NCBI GenBank assembly: GCA_028565635.1
Contig: JAOXYB010023336.1
Coordinates: 1 to 16,599, forward strand
Origin: Phoronis ovalis
Lineage: Eukaryota > Phoronida > Phoronidae
Length of the DNA: 16,599 bases
Direction: 5' to 3'
A program made the translations under genes and the position numbers. Shown here one piece after another: positions 11,501 to 16,599 of this stretch; within the stretch, counting starts at the first letter, position 1, and each line of letters starts with the position of its first letter. The notes beneath the pieces are model-generated. The model saw nothing but the letters and a program-made list of their open reading frames with translations. It was not told the origin of the DNA and did no database searches.

Positions 11501-14500
11501 GGATTTATTACACTGAATGAACAGAACAATATAAAATTAAGTAATGTCTGCTAAAGAATACATTATAATGCTCCACTTTGCAGATGATGATGATGATGAT
11601 GATGATGATAACTGTGATTATGAATTGAAACCTAAGACTAATGACAGTGATATAAATGAAGAAGAAAGATTGCATGACAGTGTATGTACATCTGGTGATA
11701 GCGACGCAGTAGTGAAGTTAAGTGAGAAAACGTGCGATGTAACCCCTACATGTTTGTCAGTACCTGATGGGGATTCTGTCTGCTATAAAGTCATCGAAAA
11801 CATTAGACAGAAGTTTGGATATGATTTACCTACAGAGCAAGGTTTGTATATTATTGGATGGGGCATCGAATTCGTTTATATAAGATTCTGTGTATTTAAT
11901 TTGCTATTAAGTAGTACTTTCATTTTTGTACCATACCAATACAGCTTTAACTAGTTGGTGTAAAAAACTTCTTTTTGATTACTGGTCAGGTCTAGTTTAA
12001 ATATCATCAACATAGTGGGACAAACTAATGAATGACTGTTCAGAGTTTCTTGTATTCTCTCATTTTTTGCAGGGTGACATGAAACAAAAAGAACATCACA
12101 CACTTTTTTAACAAAATGTTGATAAAAAAATTTACAGTTCCATAACAAAGTTTGACCAAGTTCAAAAGCTGGTAAAAACGGTACACCGTAAATTAAAAAT
12201 GAACTAAAACTTGCCTAGTATATTGGATACTTTTAGATCTCTCCAAAAAAATTGATTATTGCAACAAAACTTTTTTTATTTTAAAATCAAAGCTATATCT
12301 TAAGATTCATTTCAGTACCAAAAATTCTCTCTTTATCAAACATGCTTGTTGTCATACATTTTTAACTGAGCAAGGCCTTATTTTGATCTCTATGGAGAAT
12401 TTTGGACCAAAATATGGTTATACATCTATGTTGGCTACCAGCCATAAGAAACAAAATATAAATCAAAGCAACTTTTGTTTTTAAGTACATAATTGATTTA
12501 TAAGTATAAGTATTTTGCTACTGAAATGGAACTGAAGAATTGACACTACTCAAAAAGTGTTCTGTTTCTTTTGTGTCACCCTGTAATTGGGATGGCCTAC
12601 TTAGTGTGCAACAACAGTTACTGACACTGATGTAAGTCACTTGTTTCATTAGTAGTAAAACTATACAAATCTCCAAAATGCAGTTTCCTTACAATGTCAC
12701 CAATTTTTTATCACAGTCACTACTATCTCAATATCTACTTAAAAAATTTCTTTTCTAACTTTTATGTAAGGGAGATTTTTTTTCTGTTGTTGAAAACTAT
12801 GTAGTATTTTTATCTATGCCCTTTTCTTCAATGTGCAATCACTTTTTTTCCAGATAACTCAAAGTTAGAGGTTGTCAAAGACATGTTAGGACGCAGTCTG
12901 GATCGTCTTTCTAAAGAGTTGTACAGCAAAGTTACACACTTTGTGCTAGAATTAATACAAAATGCAGATGACAATGACTATCCTACAGACCTGTGGAAGA
13001 AACTGAAAGATTGTCCATCTCTTGTGTTTATTGTTGAAAAAGACTGTATCAGTTTGTACAACAATGAAAGAGGGTTCACTGAAAAACACATCCGAGCTTT
13101 ATGTGATGTTGGTCAGTCCACAAAAGGAAAGCACAAGCAAGGATATATAGGTGATTTTTGAATAAAATACTGCCGGTTTATTGTTACGATAATATTTATA
13201 TGGTAACCCTATAATTATGATTGCATATTAATCTTACTTCTGGAAATCGCCTATTTCACACTCAATTATTTGTCAAGAAGCTTTTTGAAATGTTTTGGAA
13301 ATGCTCCATTATATTTAAATGATATCAGGCAAGAGGCATTACCATCGAAATTATTTATTGAATAGCCTCCGTTTTGCACATAATTTCTTTTGAATTTTTG
13401 CACGGAATGTATATTTAATACTCTACCTTAGAGATAAAAATATTAAATAAATGGACCTTACTCTCCAAAAATTATTAACTTTTGCAACATATGTATGATT
13501 GTGTAATTATATTCATTTGTTCTTTCAATTAATAATTGCAGGACAAAAGGGTATTGGTTTCAAGTCTGTTTTTAAGGTGACTGACTGTCCAGAAATTCAC
13601 TCTAATGGCTACCATTTTAAATTTGATGCCACAAGTGATGCCGTAGGCTTCATCCTACCGCATTGGATTTCTAAAGAAGAACCAACAGATAGGCATGCTG
13701 ACATCGAGGCAGTGAATCTAAAAGACGATAAGTAAGAAATTTCTTACTGAGTGTCAATTATATTCTTTCGAATCATAACAATGTGTATGACATATATTTG
13801 AACAACTTTCTAACTGTATTGTTGATTTTTGAAAAATTAATTTACACTAACACATTTTTAACCTTAATACTGTATAGCTTTTCTCACAGAATCATGCAAT
13901 CTGATTAATATGAACTACGTTTTTAGTGTATATCAAATTCCTTAAAGTGAGAGATGAAATCATTTATCTCAACCAAGTTTTTGAAAATGTAAACTCAGCA
14001 AGATTTAAAATGGCGTCTAAGCATAATTTCAAATTGGGAAAAACCCAAAAAGACAAGTAGATCTATTTTAGTTTCTAAATTTTCCCAGTCTATTTTTGAA
14101 AGATTTTGTCATCCTTGTGTACAAAAAAGAGTGTTTTTATCATTCTGGGAGTAGAAAAAAAAGTAGCAGAAGATAGTAGAAAATGGGGATTAGAAAGAGT
14201 TAGTGTCGTCAAAGACAAAGAGAAGAGAAAATATAAGAGAAGGAGATCGGGGCTGGTTACATTTTATAAGAGTCTAAGCTACACTTTTAAGCCAAATATA
14301 ACCGCGATATTTAAAATTCTTTGTGTTGAACTGAGTTCCCGGGCGATTTAGTTGTAGGAGTCACAAAAGTTCCTATTGTCAAATAATCCTACGGAGACTT
14401 CGTCTGAATATTCTTAGCGTTATCCCTGATTAAATTCAATAGTAAGAAATTACTAATCCACGTTAAGAGTTACAAAAAGGAGATTTTATCCAATAAGTAA

Positions 14501-15090
14501 AGATACAACCAGCGACATATTTTCAGTACTCCAAAATCGTAATTTGATCTGTTCAGGAACAGGCCTTCAATGAATGACAAATTTTGAATATATTTTTTTG
14601 AAGTATTTGTTGGAAGCAGATTAATTGATAATCTGACAAAAATCCAAAGAACTGTAAGAAAATAATCTCATACAGAGGAATATATATTGCTACAAGTTTT
14701 TGAAATAGGTGATATTTCGTAGAAGGGAAAATTTTCTGTTCCTTTGGCATAAACTTAAAATTGCTGTTTACGCTTAATTTTTAAATTCCATGATAACACT
14801 GTTTTCTATGCTTCGCATCATTCTTAGCTAAGGGTCCTGTTTTCATGGCACAATTTTATGCTGTTTATGAAGGAATTTCGTACAATAAATGATTTATCTA
14901 ATTTTTGTCATGTTTCAAATATCCATTGTTTATGTTTTGCAGATGGACTACCAACATTGTTTTGCCATTGAAAGGTGAAACGGATATCGACAAAGATCAG
15001 AGTCGTTCTCTAACTGCTAGCTTTCATGATATTCATCCGACACTGTTACTGTTTTTACACAGACTCAAAAAGTTAACTGTAATTAACAAG
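3053..15090 (+). CDS. NO VEIN-like GHKL ATPase with long coiled-coil and LOTUS-like N-terminal region (14 exons, 3' incomplete)
   Basis: Joining the 14 exons listed in the summary gives 1729 codons in one continuous frame. All 13 complete introns are GT-AG and every phase matches. Domains in order: charged coiled-coil repeats (residues 8-73, 124-191, 239-305, a remnant at 361-375, and 429-495); a low-complexity linker (about 500-655); a helical region with four LOTUS-like motifs (687-722, 813-843, 1016-1050, 1094-1125); an unnamed helical region (about 1155-1410); an acidic linker (1409-1445); a GHKL/HATPase domain from about 1520. The ATPase carries E1550, N1554 and D1557 (N box), a degenerate NNERGF in place of DxGxG, and KGIGFKSVF (1619-1627). 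These match the plant NO VEIN and animal NO VEIN-like family better than sacsin, from knowledge of the families and not from a search. NO VEIN proteins usually end in a DUF3883 domain, which would lie beyond 16599. In plants NO VEIN is nuclear and affects cell-fate patterning; the animal role is largely unknown. ATP binding is plausible but untested. Confidence 0.88.
3074..4540 (+). repeat. Intragenic tandem repeats of a ~66-residue coiled-coil module
   Basis: Four full modules lie at residues 8-73, 124-191, 239-305 and 429-495, and a truncated one starts at residue 361. They align at both DNA and protein level; for example CTCAATGT(C/A)AAAAT recurs at about 3150 and 3504, and in near-identical form at 3849. 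The part from about 3958 is duplicated about 225 bp downstream: GATCATTGTAAGAAGCC in the first copy against AGTCATTGTAAGATGTC in the second. The truncated module joins directly to this duplicated linker, which shows that the array has changed by unequal exchange or slippage. Copy number is likely to vary between alleles or species. Confidence 0.85.
5585..6026 (+). other. Intron 1 (442 bp)
   Basis: The donor is GTAAGT and the acceptor is TTTGCTAATTGCAG. No conserved element or coding potential is seen inside. Phase 0 on both sides. Confidence 0.85.
6027..6343 (+). CDS. Exon 2 (coding): basic/helical segment
   Basis: Encodes residues 845-949 plus two bases. It opens with a basic stretch (VMAKAKRHHRERIDEGR) and continues as amphipathic helix without a named domain. 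The acceptor is TTGCAG|GTG and the donor is CCAG|GTATAT (phase 2). Without the splice the frame would stop at 6354-6356. Confidence 0.88.
6615..6754 (+). CDS. Exon 3 (coding): helical end and Pro-rich linker
   Basis: Encodes about residues 950-996. The acceptor is TTTTGCAG|GAAAAT and the donor is GAGAAA|GTAAAG (phase 1). The segment runs from a short helix (KIFQLALCSGRLEKPDD) into a linker (SSLPPINNKVLPPQPRE). The frame is rejoined correctly to the next exon (A|CC gives Thr). It is shorter than most open frames and is supported by phase and splice signals rather than by length. Confidence 0.82.
6755..7130 (+). other. Intron 3 (376 bp)
   Basis: The donor is GTAAAG and the acceptor is TTATATTTTAG. 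AT-rich, and I see no repeat, RNA gene or coding potential in it. Confidence 0.8.
7131..7297 (+). CDS. Exon 4 (coding): third LOTUS-like motif
   Basis: Encodes residues 997-1052. Residues 1016-1050 contain HLNKKFKFSNFFELGYGTFL, a pattern close to the second half of LOTUS/OST-HTH domains (Tyr/Phe, then a few residues, then a Gly-centred turn and a hydrophobic helix). The donor is AAGCAG|GTAAAT (phase 0); read-through would reach a stop after three codons. The domain name is inferred from pattern only. Confidence 0.87.
7513..7632 (+). CDS. Exon 5 (coding): linker helix before fourth LOTUS-like motif
   Basis: Exactly 40 codons (residues 1053-1092), phase 0 on both sides. The acceptor is ATCTTTTAG|AGT and the donor is GGGGAG|GTAACA. 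The segment RATRDELLQVIKQSGYHG looks like the first helices of a winged-helix unit that is completed by exon 6. Because the exon is symmetric, skipping it would keep the frame. Confidence 0.85.
7899..8086 (+). CDS. Exon 6 (coding): fourth LOTUS-like motif
   Basis: Encodes residues 1093 to about 1155. Residues 1094-1125 contain ILCDQFNTKTIKEFGYGTLP, which closely parallels the exon 4 motif (shared (E)(F/L)GYGT). The acceptor is TTTTACAG|GAT. I chose the donor GACAA|GTATAT. An alternative at 8063 (ACTAA|GTTAGT) has the same phase and would remove eight residues, so either or both may be used. Confidence 0.85.
8187..8440 (+). repeat. Intron 6 (8087-8494) copy of the right-hand array repeat
   Basis: Most of this intron is a diverged single copy of the units found from 15.5 kb onward. 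CCGCCTGGACAATTTGAAGG-GGTT matches CTACCTGGACAATTCAAGGGTGGTT at 15699. GACCAGGATCACTTCCAACAT, followed by TTGGCAGCCATGTT, matches GATCCAGATTACTTCCAACATGGCCGACTGGCAGCCATGTT at 15935-15975. The repeat inserted without damaging the splice sites of the intron. Confidence 0.72.
8495..8697 (+). CDS. Exon 7 (coding): helical region with WTHW motif
   Basis: Encodes about residues 1155-1222. The acceptor is TTTTATCTCCAG|G and the donor is GCTGAAG|GTACTA (phase 1). It contains NALACLMNVPLLEDLSQWTH followed by WSQVFEPQFGSLKKFI, an aromatic-rich segment that looks conserved, but I cannot assign it to a named domain. Confidence 0.86.
8698..9650 (+). other. Intron 7 (953 bp)
   Basis: The donor is GTACTA and the acceptor is GGCTTTTCTTTTAG. 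The first 380 bases hold nothing I can name, and the rest is the degenerate tandem repeat described separately. No conserved reading frame is present. Confidence 0.8.
9081..9600 (+). repeat. Degenerate tandem repeat (~115-140 bp units) in intron 7
   Basis: At least three, probably four, units can be aligned by eye. The first begins TTCTTTTTTTCTAAGAAAGTAATGG (9128), the second TTCTTTTTTTCTCAGAAAGTACTGA (9246) and the third GATAACTCGGAAAGTAAAGGA (9390). Each is followed by AAAC-AAA/CTT-TTTTG and later by a variant of ATGGCAGCCATC: ATGGCAGACATC, AATGGTGGC, AATAGTGGCC, GGGAGCTATCATGG, GGCAGCCATCTTG. The closing motif resembles the one in the right-hand array, so the two may share an ancestor. Confidence 0.65.
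9651..9994 (+). CDS. Exon 8 (coding): helical region, no named domain
   Basis: Encodes residues 1223-1337. The acceptor is CTTTTAG|GTG and the donor is AGAAAG|GTAGGT (phase 0). The product is strongly helical (for example LAELLVNCLTKIPSRSRN) and resembles an armadillo/HEAT-like helical scaffold in general character only. It is the longest of the internal exons and carries no obvious catalytic motif. Confidence 0.88.
10184..10396 (+). CDS. Exon 9 (coding): helical region
   Basis: Exactly 71 codons (residues 1338-1408), phase 0 on both sides. The acceptor is TTGTTTCCAG|GTG and the donor is TCTGGG|GTACAT. It includes a short Gln-rich helix (NKQQQLQMEELGLNLGIKEW). No named domain is recognised. 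Confidence 0.87.
10397..10781 (+). other. Intron 9 (385 bp)
   Basis: The donor is GTACAT and the acceptor is ATTCTTTGTAG. The only local structure noticed is a perfect ten-base palindrome CCACCGGTGG near 10498. No coding potential. Confidence 0.8.
10782..10851 (+). CDS. Exon 10 (coding): acidic linker
   Basis: A small 70-base exon encoding about residues 1409-1431, largely acidic (IPEDLESEKESSDEEENLIL). It is too short to stand out on its own. It is supported by a good acceptor (TTCTTTGTAG), a donor ATCG|GTAGGC, and phases that join both neighbours correctly (phase 0 in, phase 1 out). Confidence 0.82.
10852..11583 (+). other. Intron 10 (732 bp)
   Basis: The donor is GTAGGC and the acceptor is CTCCACTTTGCAG. 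A small hairpin is visible at about 11340-11368 (GATGCAGT, 13-base loop, ACTGCATC). A minus-strand frame at 11286-11498 has no recognisable domain. Otherwise nothing is identified. Confidence 0.75.
11584..11610 (+). repeat. Coding GAT microsatellite (nine Asp) at an exon start
   Basis: AT followed by eight GAT units begins at the first base of exon 11. With the G carried over from exon 10 it encodes nine consecutive Asp residues. It extends the acidic character of exon 10. Confidence 0.95.
11584..11841 (+). CDS. Exon 11 (coding): acidic Ser/Cys/Asp linker into ATPase domain
   Basis: Encodes about residues 1432-1517. The acceptor is CTTTGCAG|AT (phase 1) and the donor is GAGCAAG|GTTTGT (phase 1). 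After the Asp run comes a disordered, acidic stretch, then VIENIRQKFGYDLPTEQ, which leads into the start of the GHKL domain. The donor GTTTGT is the weakest of the set but the phase fits. Confidence 0.84.
11842..12853 (+). other. Intron 11 (1012 bp)
   Basis: The donor is GTTTGT and the acceptor is CACTTTTTTTCCAG. About half of this intron is the fold-back element at 12070-12583; the remainder holds nothing identified. Confidence 0.8.
12070..12583. mobile_element. Fold-back element with CAGGGTGACA terminal inverted repeats
   Basis: It begins CAGGGTGACATGAAAC and ends with TGTCACCCTG. The inverted similarity continues inwards: AGTTCCAT near 12137 faces ATGGAACT near 12524, and GCTGGTA faces TACCAGC. 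The interior motif AAAACTTG-C----T--GATAC and AGATCTCTCC resembles the 115-885 element, so they may be related families. There is no transposase frame. CAGGG-type termini occur in several DNA transposon superfamilies, including hAT, but the 8-base flanks (ATTTTTTG and TAATTGGG) do not match, so no target-site duplication is shown and I assign no superfamily. Confidence 0.7.
12854..13150 (+). CDS. Exon 12 (coding): GHKL ATPase, N-terminal half
   Basis: Encodes residues 1518-1616. It contains the N-box FVLELIQNADDNDY (E1550, N1554 and D1557 would bind Mg-ATP) and LYNNERGFTEKHIRALCDVG. The second motif replaces the usual DxGxG with NNERGF, a degeneracy shared by NO VEIN proteins as I know them. 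It ends with QSTKGKHKQGYIG just before the ATP lid. The acceptor is TTTTTTTCCAG|AT and the donor is ATATAG|GTGATT (phase 1). Confidence 0.93.
13151..13541 (+). other. Intron 12 (391 bp)
   Basis: The donor is GTGATT and the acceptor is TTAATAATTGCAG. It interrupts the conserved YIG|QKGIGF region of the ATPase domain. Nothing else is identified inside. Confidence 0.82.
13542..13731 (+). CDS. Exon 13 (coding): GHKL ATPase, glycine-rich G2 motif
   Basis: Encodes about residues 1617-1679. Joined to exon 12 it reads YIGQKGIGFKSVFKVTD, the GxGxxS motif of GHKL ATPases, followed by PEIHSNGYHFKFDA, typical of NO VEIN and sacsin-type domains. The acceptor is AATTGCAG|GA and the donor is GATAA|GTAAGA (phase 2). 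Confidence 0.93.
13732..14942 (+). other. Intron 13 (1211 bp)
   Basis: The longest complete intron. The donor is GTAAGA and the acceptor is TTTATGTTTTGCAG. Short open frames (14106-14351 plus, 14553-14750 minus) have no recognisable motif. I see no repeat that matches the other families. Confidence 0.78.
14943..15090 (+). CDS. Exon 14 (coding): ATPase domain continuation; last exon in window
   Basis: Encodes about residues 1680-1729. WTTNIVLPLKGETD and FHDIHPTLLLFLHRLKKLTV continue the NO VEIN-type domain. The acceptor is TGTTTTGCAG|A and the donor is AACAAG|GTATAA (phase 0). The frame ends in the middle of a beta strand/helix region of the domain, so the gene must continue to the right of the window. 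Confidence 0.9.
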
Positions 15091-15400
15091 GTATAATTAT
15101 GTGCTCATTATGTATTGAAAATTTATAAATATTTTTGAAGTAAGTCAACTGTTGAATTAAAGTGGCTGCATATAACAAACCTGTTTACTCCTTGGTGGAA
15201 AAAATATGGTAACGTCTCTGTGTAGGTATGAAATTAAAATTTGTGTTTTATTTGTAAAGAACCACTATTTAAAAATCTTGAAACTAGGTCATCTTAAAAT
15301 GAATTATTTAATAGTCTTCTCTTTCACTAGTTGCGTGTGGATTTCAATTAATTACTGTAACCGTTCCATTTGCTGCAAAGTCTCTTAGGCCAAACCAAAG
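15091..15400 (+). other. Start of intron 14, unique AT-rich sequence
   Basis: After the GTATAA donor no further exon with suitable frame and splice sites is visible before the repeat array starts. A short plus-strand frame at 15206-15388 has no similarity to the rest of the protein family. Confidence 0.65.
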
Positions 15401-16599
15401 GAAACCTTCCTTTAATTTTTTTATTTTTATGCCCATCCGCATAGTGGCTGTGCATATAGTCGTAGCGAAGGCGTCGTCGTTGTTGTTGTCGTTGTCGTAT
15501 GTAACACTTTCTTTGTCTTGCGATAACAGCTTCAGTTTTTACCTGATCAGCTTCATATTCGGTACAGGGTAAATACAGGTCAAAGTGCAGGTCTGTTTTA
15601 CTTTTGACCTCGATTACTCCCAATATGGCCGACTGGCTGCCATGTTTGTTCCCGAGAGGGTACATAACGTTGCGTCTATAGCCACGAAGACGAAGCGCTA
15701 CCTGGACAATTCAAGGGTGGTTCTAGAAAGGCCATAGACTGATGGGCGTAATAGCCTAGGTGACATTTTAAAATGACCTTGACAAGTAGGTCAAATGCCA
15801 CAACGATTCTTGAACATTTTTTGCCGTGCGTAACATTTTCTTTGTCTCGCAATAACTGCTTTAGTTTATATCCGATCAGCTCCATATTCGGTGCACAGTA
15901 AGTACAGGACAAAGTACAGATTATGTGTAATATTGATCCAGATTACTTCCAACATGGCCGACTGGCAGCCATGTTGGTTTGCGAGATTGCACGTCATAAT
16001 AACACCTTCAGTTTTATCCGATCTGTTTCATATTTGGCACAGAGCAAGTACAGGTCGCAATACATGCTATGTATACTTTTGACCTAGATTACTTCCGATA
16101 TGGCAGACTGGTGGCCATGTTTATTCTCGAGCGGGCACGTAACATTGCGTTTATAGCCGCGAAGACAAAGCCCTACCTGGACGATTCATTGGTGAATCTA
16201 GGAAGACTATAGGTTGGTGGACGTAATAGGCTAGGTGACATTTTAAAACGACCTTGACAAGTAGGTCAAATGCCATTGCGAAACTTTGACATTTTTGCCG
16301 GATGATTCAAAGGTGGTTCTAGGAAGCCCAAAAGTTGGTGGGCGTAATAGGCTAGATGACATTTTAAAATGACCTTTACACTTTTTTTGTCTCACAATAA
16401 CTGCTTCAGCTTTCATCCGATTAGCTCCATACTCGGTACAGAATAAGTACAGGTCAATGTACAGGTTATATGTAATATTGACCCGGATTACTTCCAATAT
16501 GGCCGACTGGCAGGCATGTTTTTTCCTGAAAGGGCACGTTATAATAACAGCTTCAGTTTTTATCCGATCAGCTTCTTATTTGGTGCAGAGTAAGTACAG
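15400..16599. repeat. Complex higher-order tandem array (two unit types), continues off the edge
   Basis: Two kinds of unit alternate. Type B (about 146 bp) carries CAGCTTCAGTTTTTATCCGA, then CAGCT-CATATTCGGTACAG and CC-ATATGGCCGACTGGCAGCC; it recurs with its CCGAT core at 15542, 15872, 16018, 16417 and 16564. Type A (about 110 bp) carries TACCTGGACAATTCA, then GTAATAG-CTAGGTGACATTTTAAAA and GACAAGTAGGTCAAATGCCA; it lies at about 15699-15806, 16174-16281 and, partially, 16299-16380. The array begins with a GTC/GTT microsatellite at about 15468-15500. The order is B-A-B, then B-A-A'-B, then B, so B-A-B is a higher-order unit of about 475-545 bp. Confidence 0.82.

Noticed and set aside
15348-15665. 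Minus-strand frame of 105 codons in the right-hand array
   Set aside because: It is built from the tandem repeat and the GTC/GTT microsatellite (low-complexity Gln/Arg), not a protein gene.
15400-16599. Right-hand array considered as a CRISPR-like or regularly spaced repeat system
   Set aside because: The units are about 110-146 bp, diverged and of two types in a eukaryotic intron, with no short identical repeats or unique spacers.

Overview
This window is animal-like eukaryotic nuclear DNA: AT-rich, with canonical GT-AG introns, long non-coding stretches and several families of degenerate dispersed repeats. The repeats resemble those of bivalve and other mollusc genomes (strings such as ATGGCCGACTGGCAGCCATG, fold-back elements, complex tandem arrays with GTC/GTT microsatellites). 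The taxon is an inference; only 'metazoan, probably a marine invertebrate' is reasonably safe. No prokaryotic operon, rRNA, tRNA or CRISPR is visible.

One large plus-strand gene occupies about 3.05-15.1 kb and continues beyond the right edge. I reconstruct 14 coding exons by matching reading frame, splice signals and phase: 3053-5584, 6027-6343, 6615-6754, 7131-7297, 7513-7632, 7899-8086, 8495-8697, 9651-9994, 10184-10396, 10782-10851, 11584-11841, 12854-13150, 13542-13731 and 14943-15090. Joined, they give 5187 nt, or 1729 codons, with no internal stop. Every intron is GT-AG and all phases agree. No terminal stop is reached.

The predicted protein has three parts. Residues 1 to about 500 are tandem charged coiled-coil modules separated by Ser/Thr-rich linkers. 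Residues about 660-1410 are a mostly helical region with four short motifs that look like the second half of LOTUS/OST-HTH winged helices, followed by a conserved-looking helical region without a name. An acidic linker (nine Asp) then leads to a GHKL/Hsp90-type ATPase domain (about 1520-1729+) whose ELIQNADDN and KGIGFKSVF motifs match the NO VEIN/sacsin-like family. The most likely identity is an animal 'protein NO VEIN-like' factor carrying a large N-terminal extension.

Region by region: 1-3052 is non-coding, with a poly-T tract, a fold-back element of about 770 bp (115-885), unexplained sequence, and a half copy of the same element (2766-2997). That half copy ends exactly at a good 3' splice site 55 nt before the start codon. 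The introns hold a degenerate repeat related to the right-hand array (intron 6), a degenerate tandem repeat (intron 7) and a second fold-back element with CAGGGTGACA termini (intron 11). From about 15.4 kb to the edge, intron 14 is a higher-order tandem array built from two kinds of unit.
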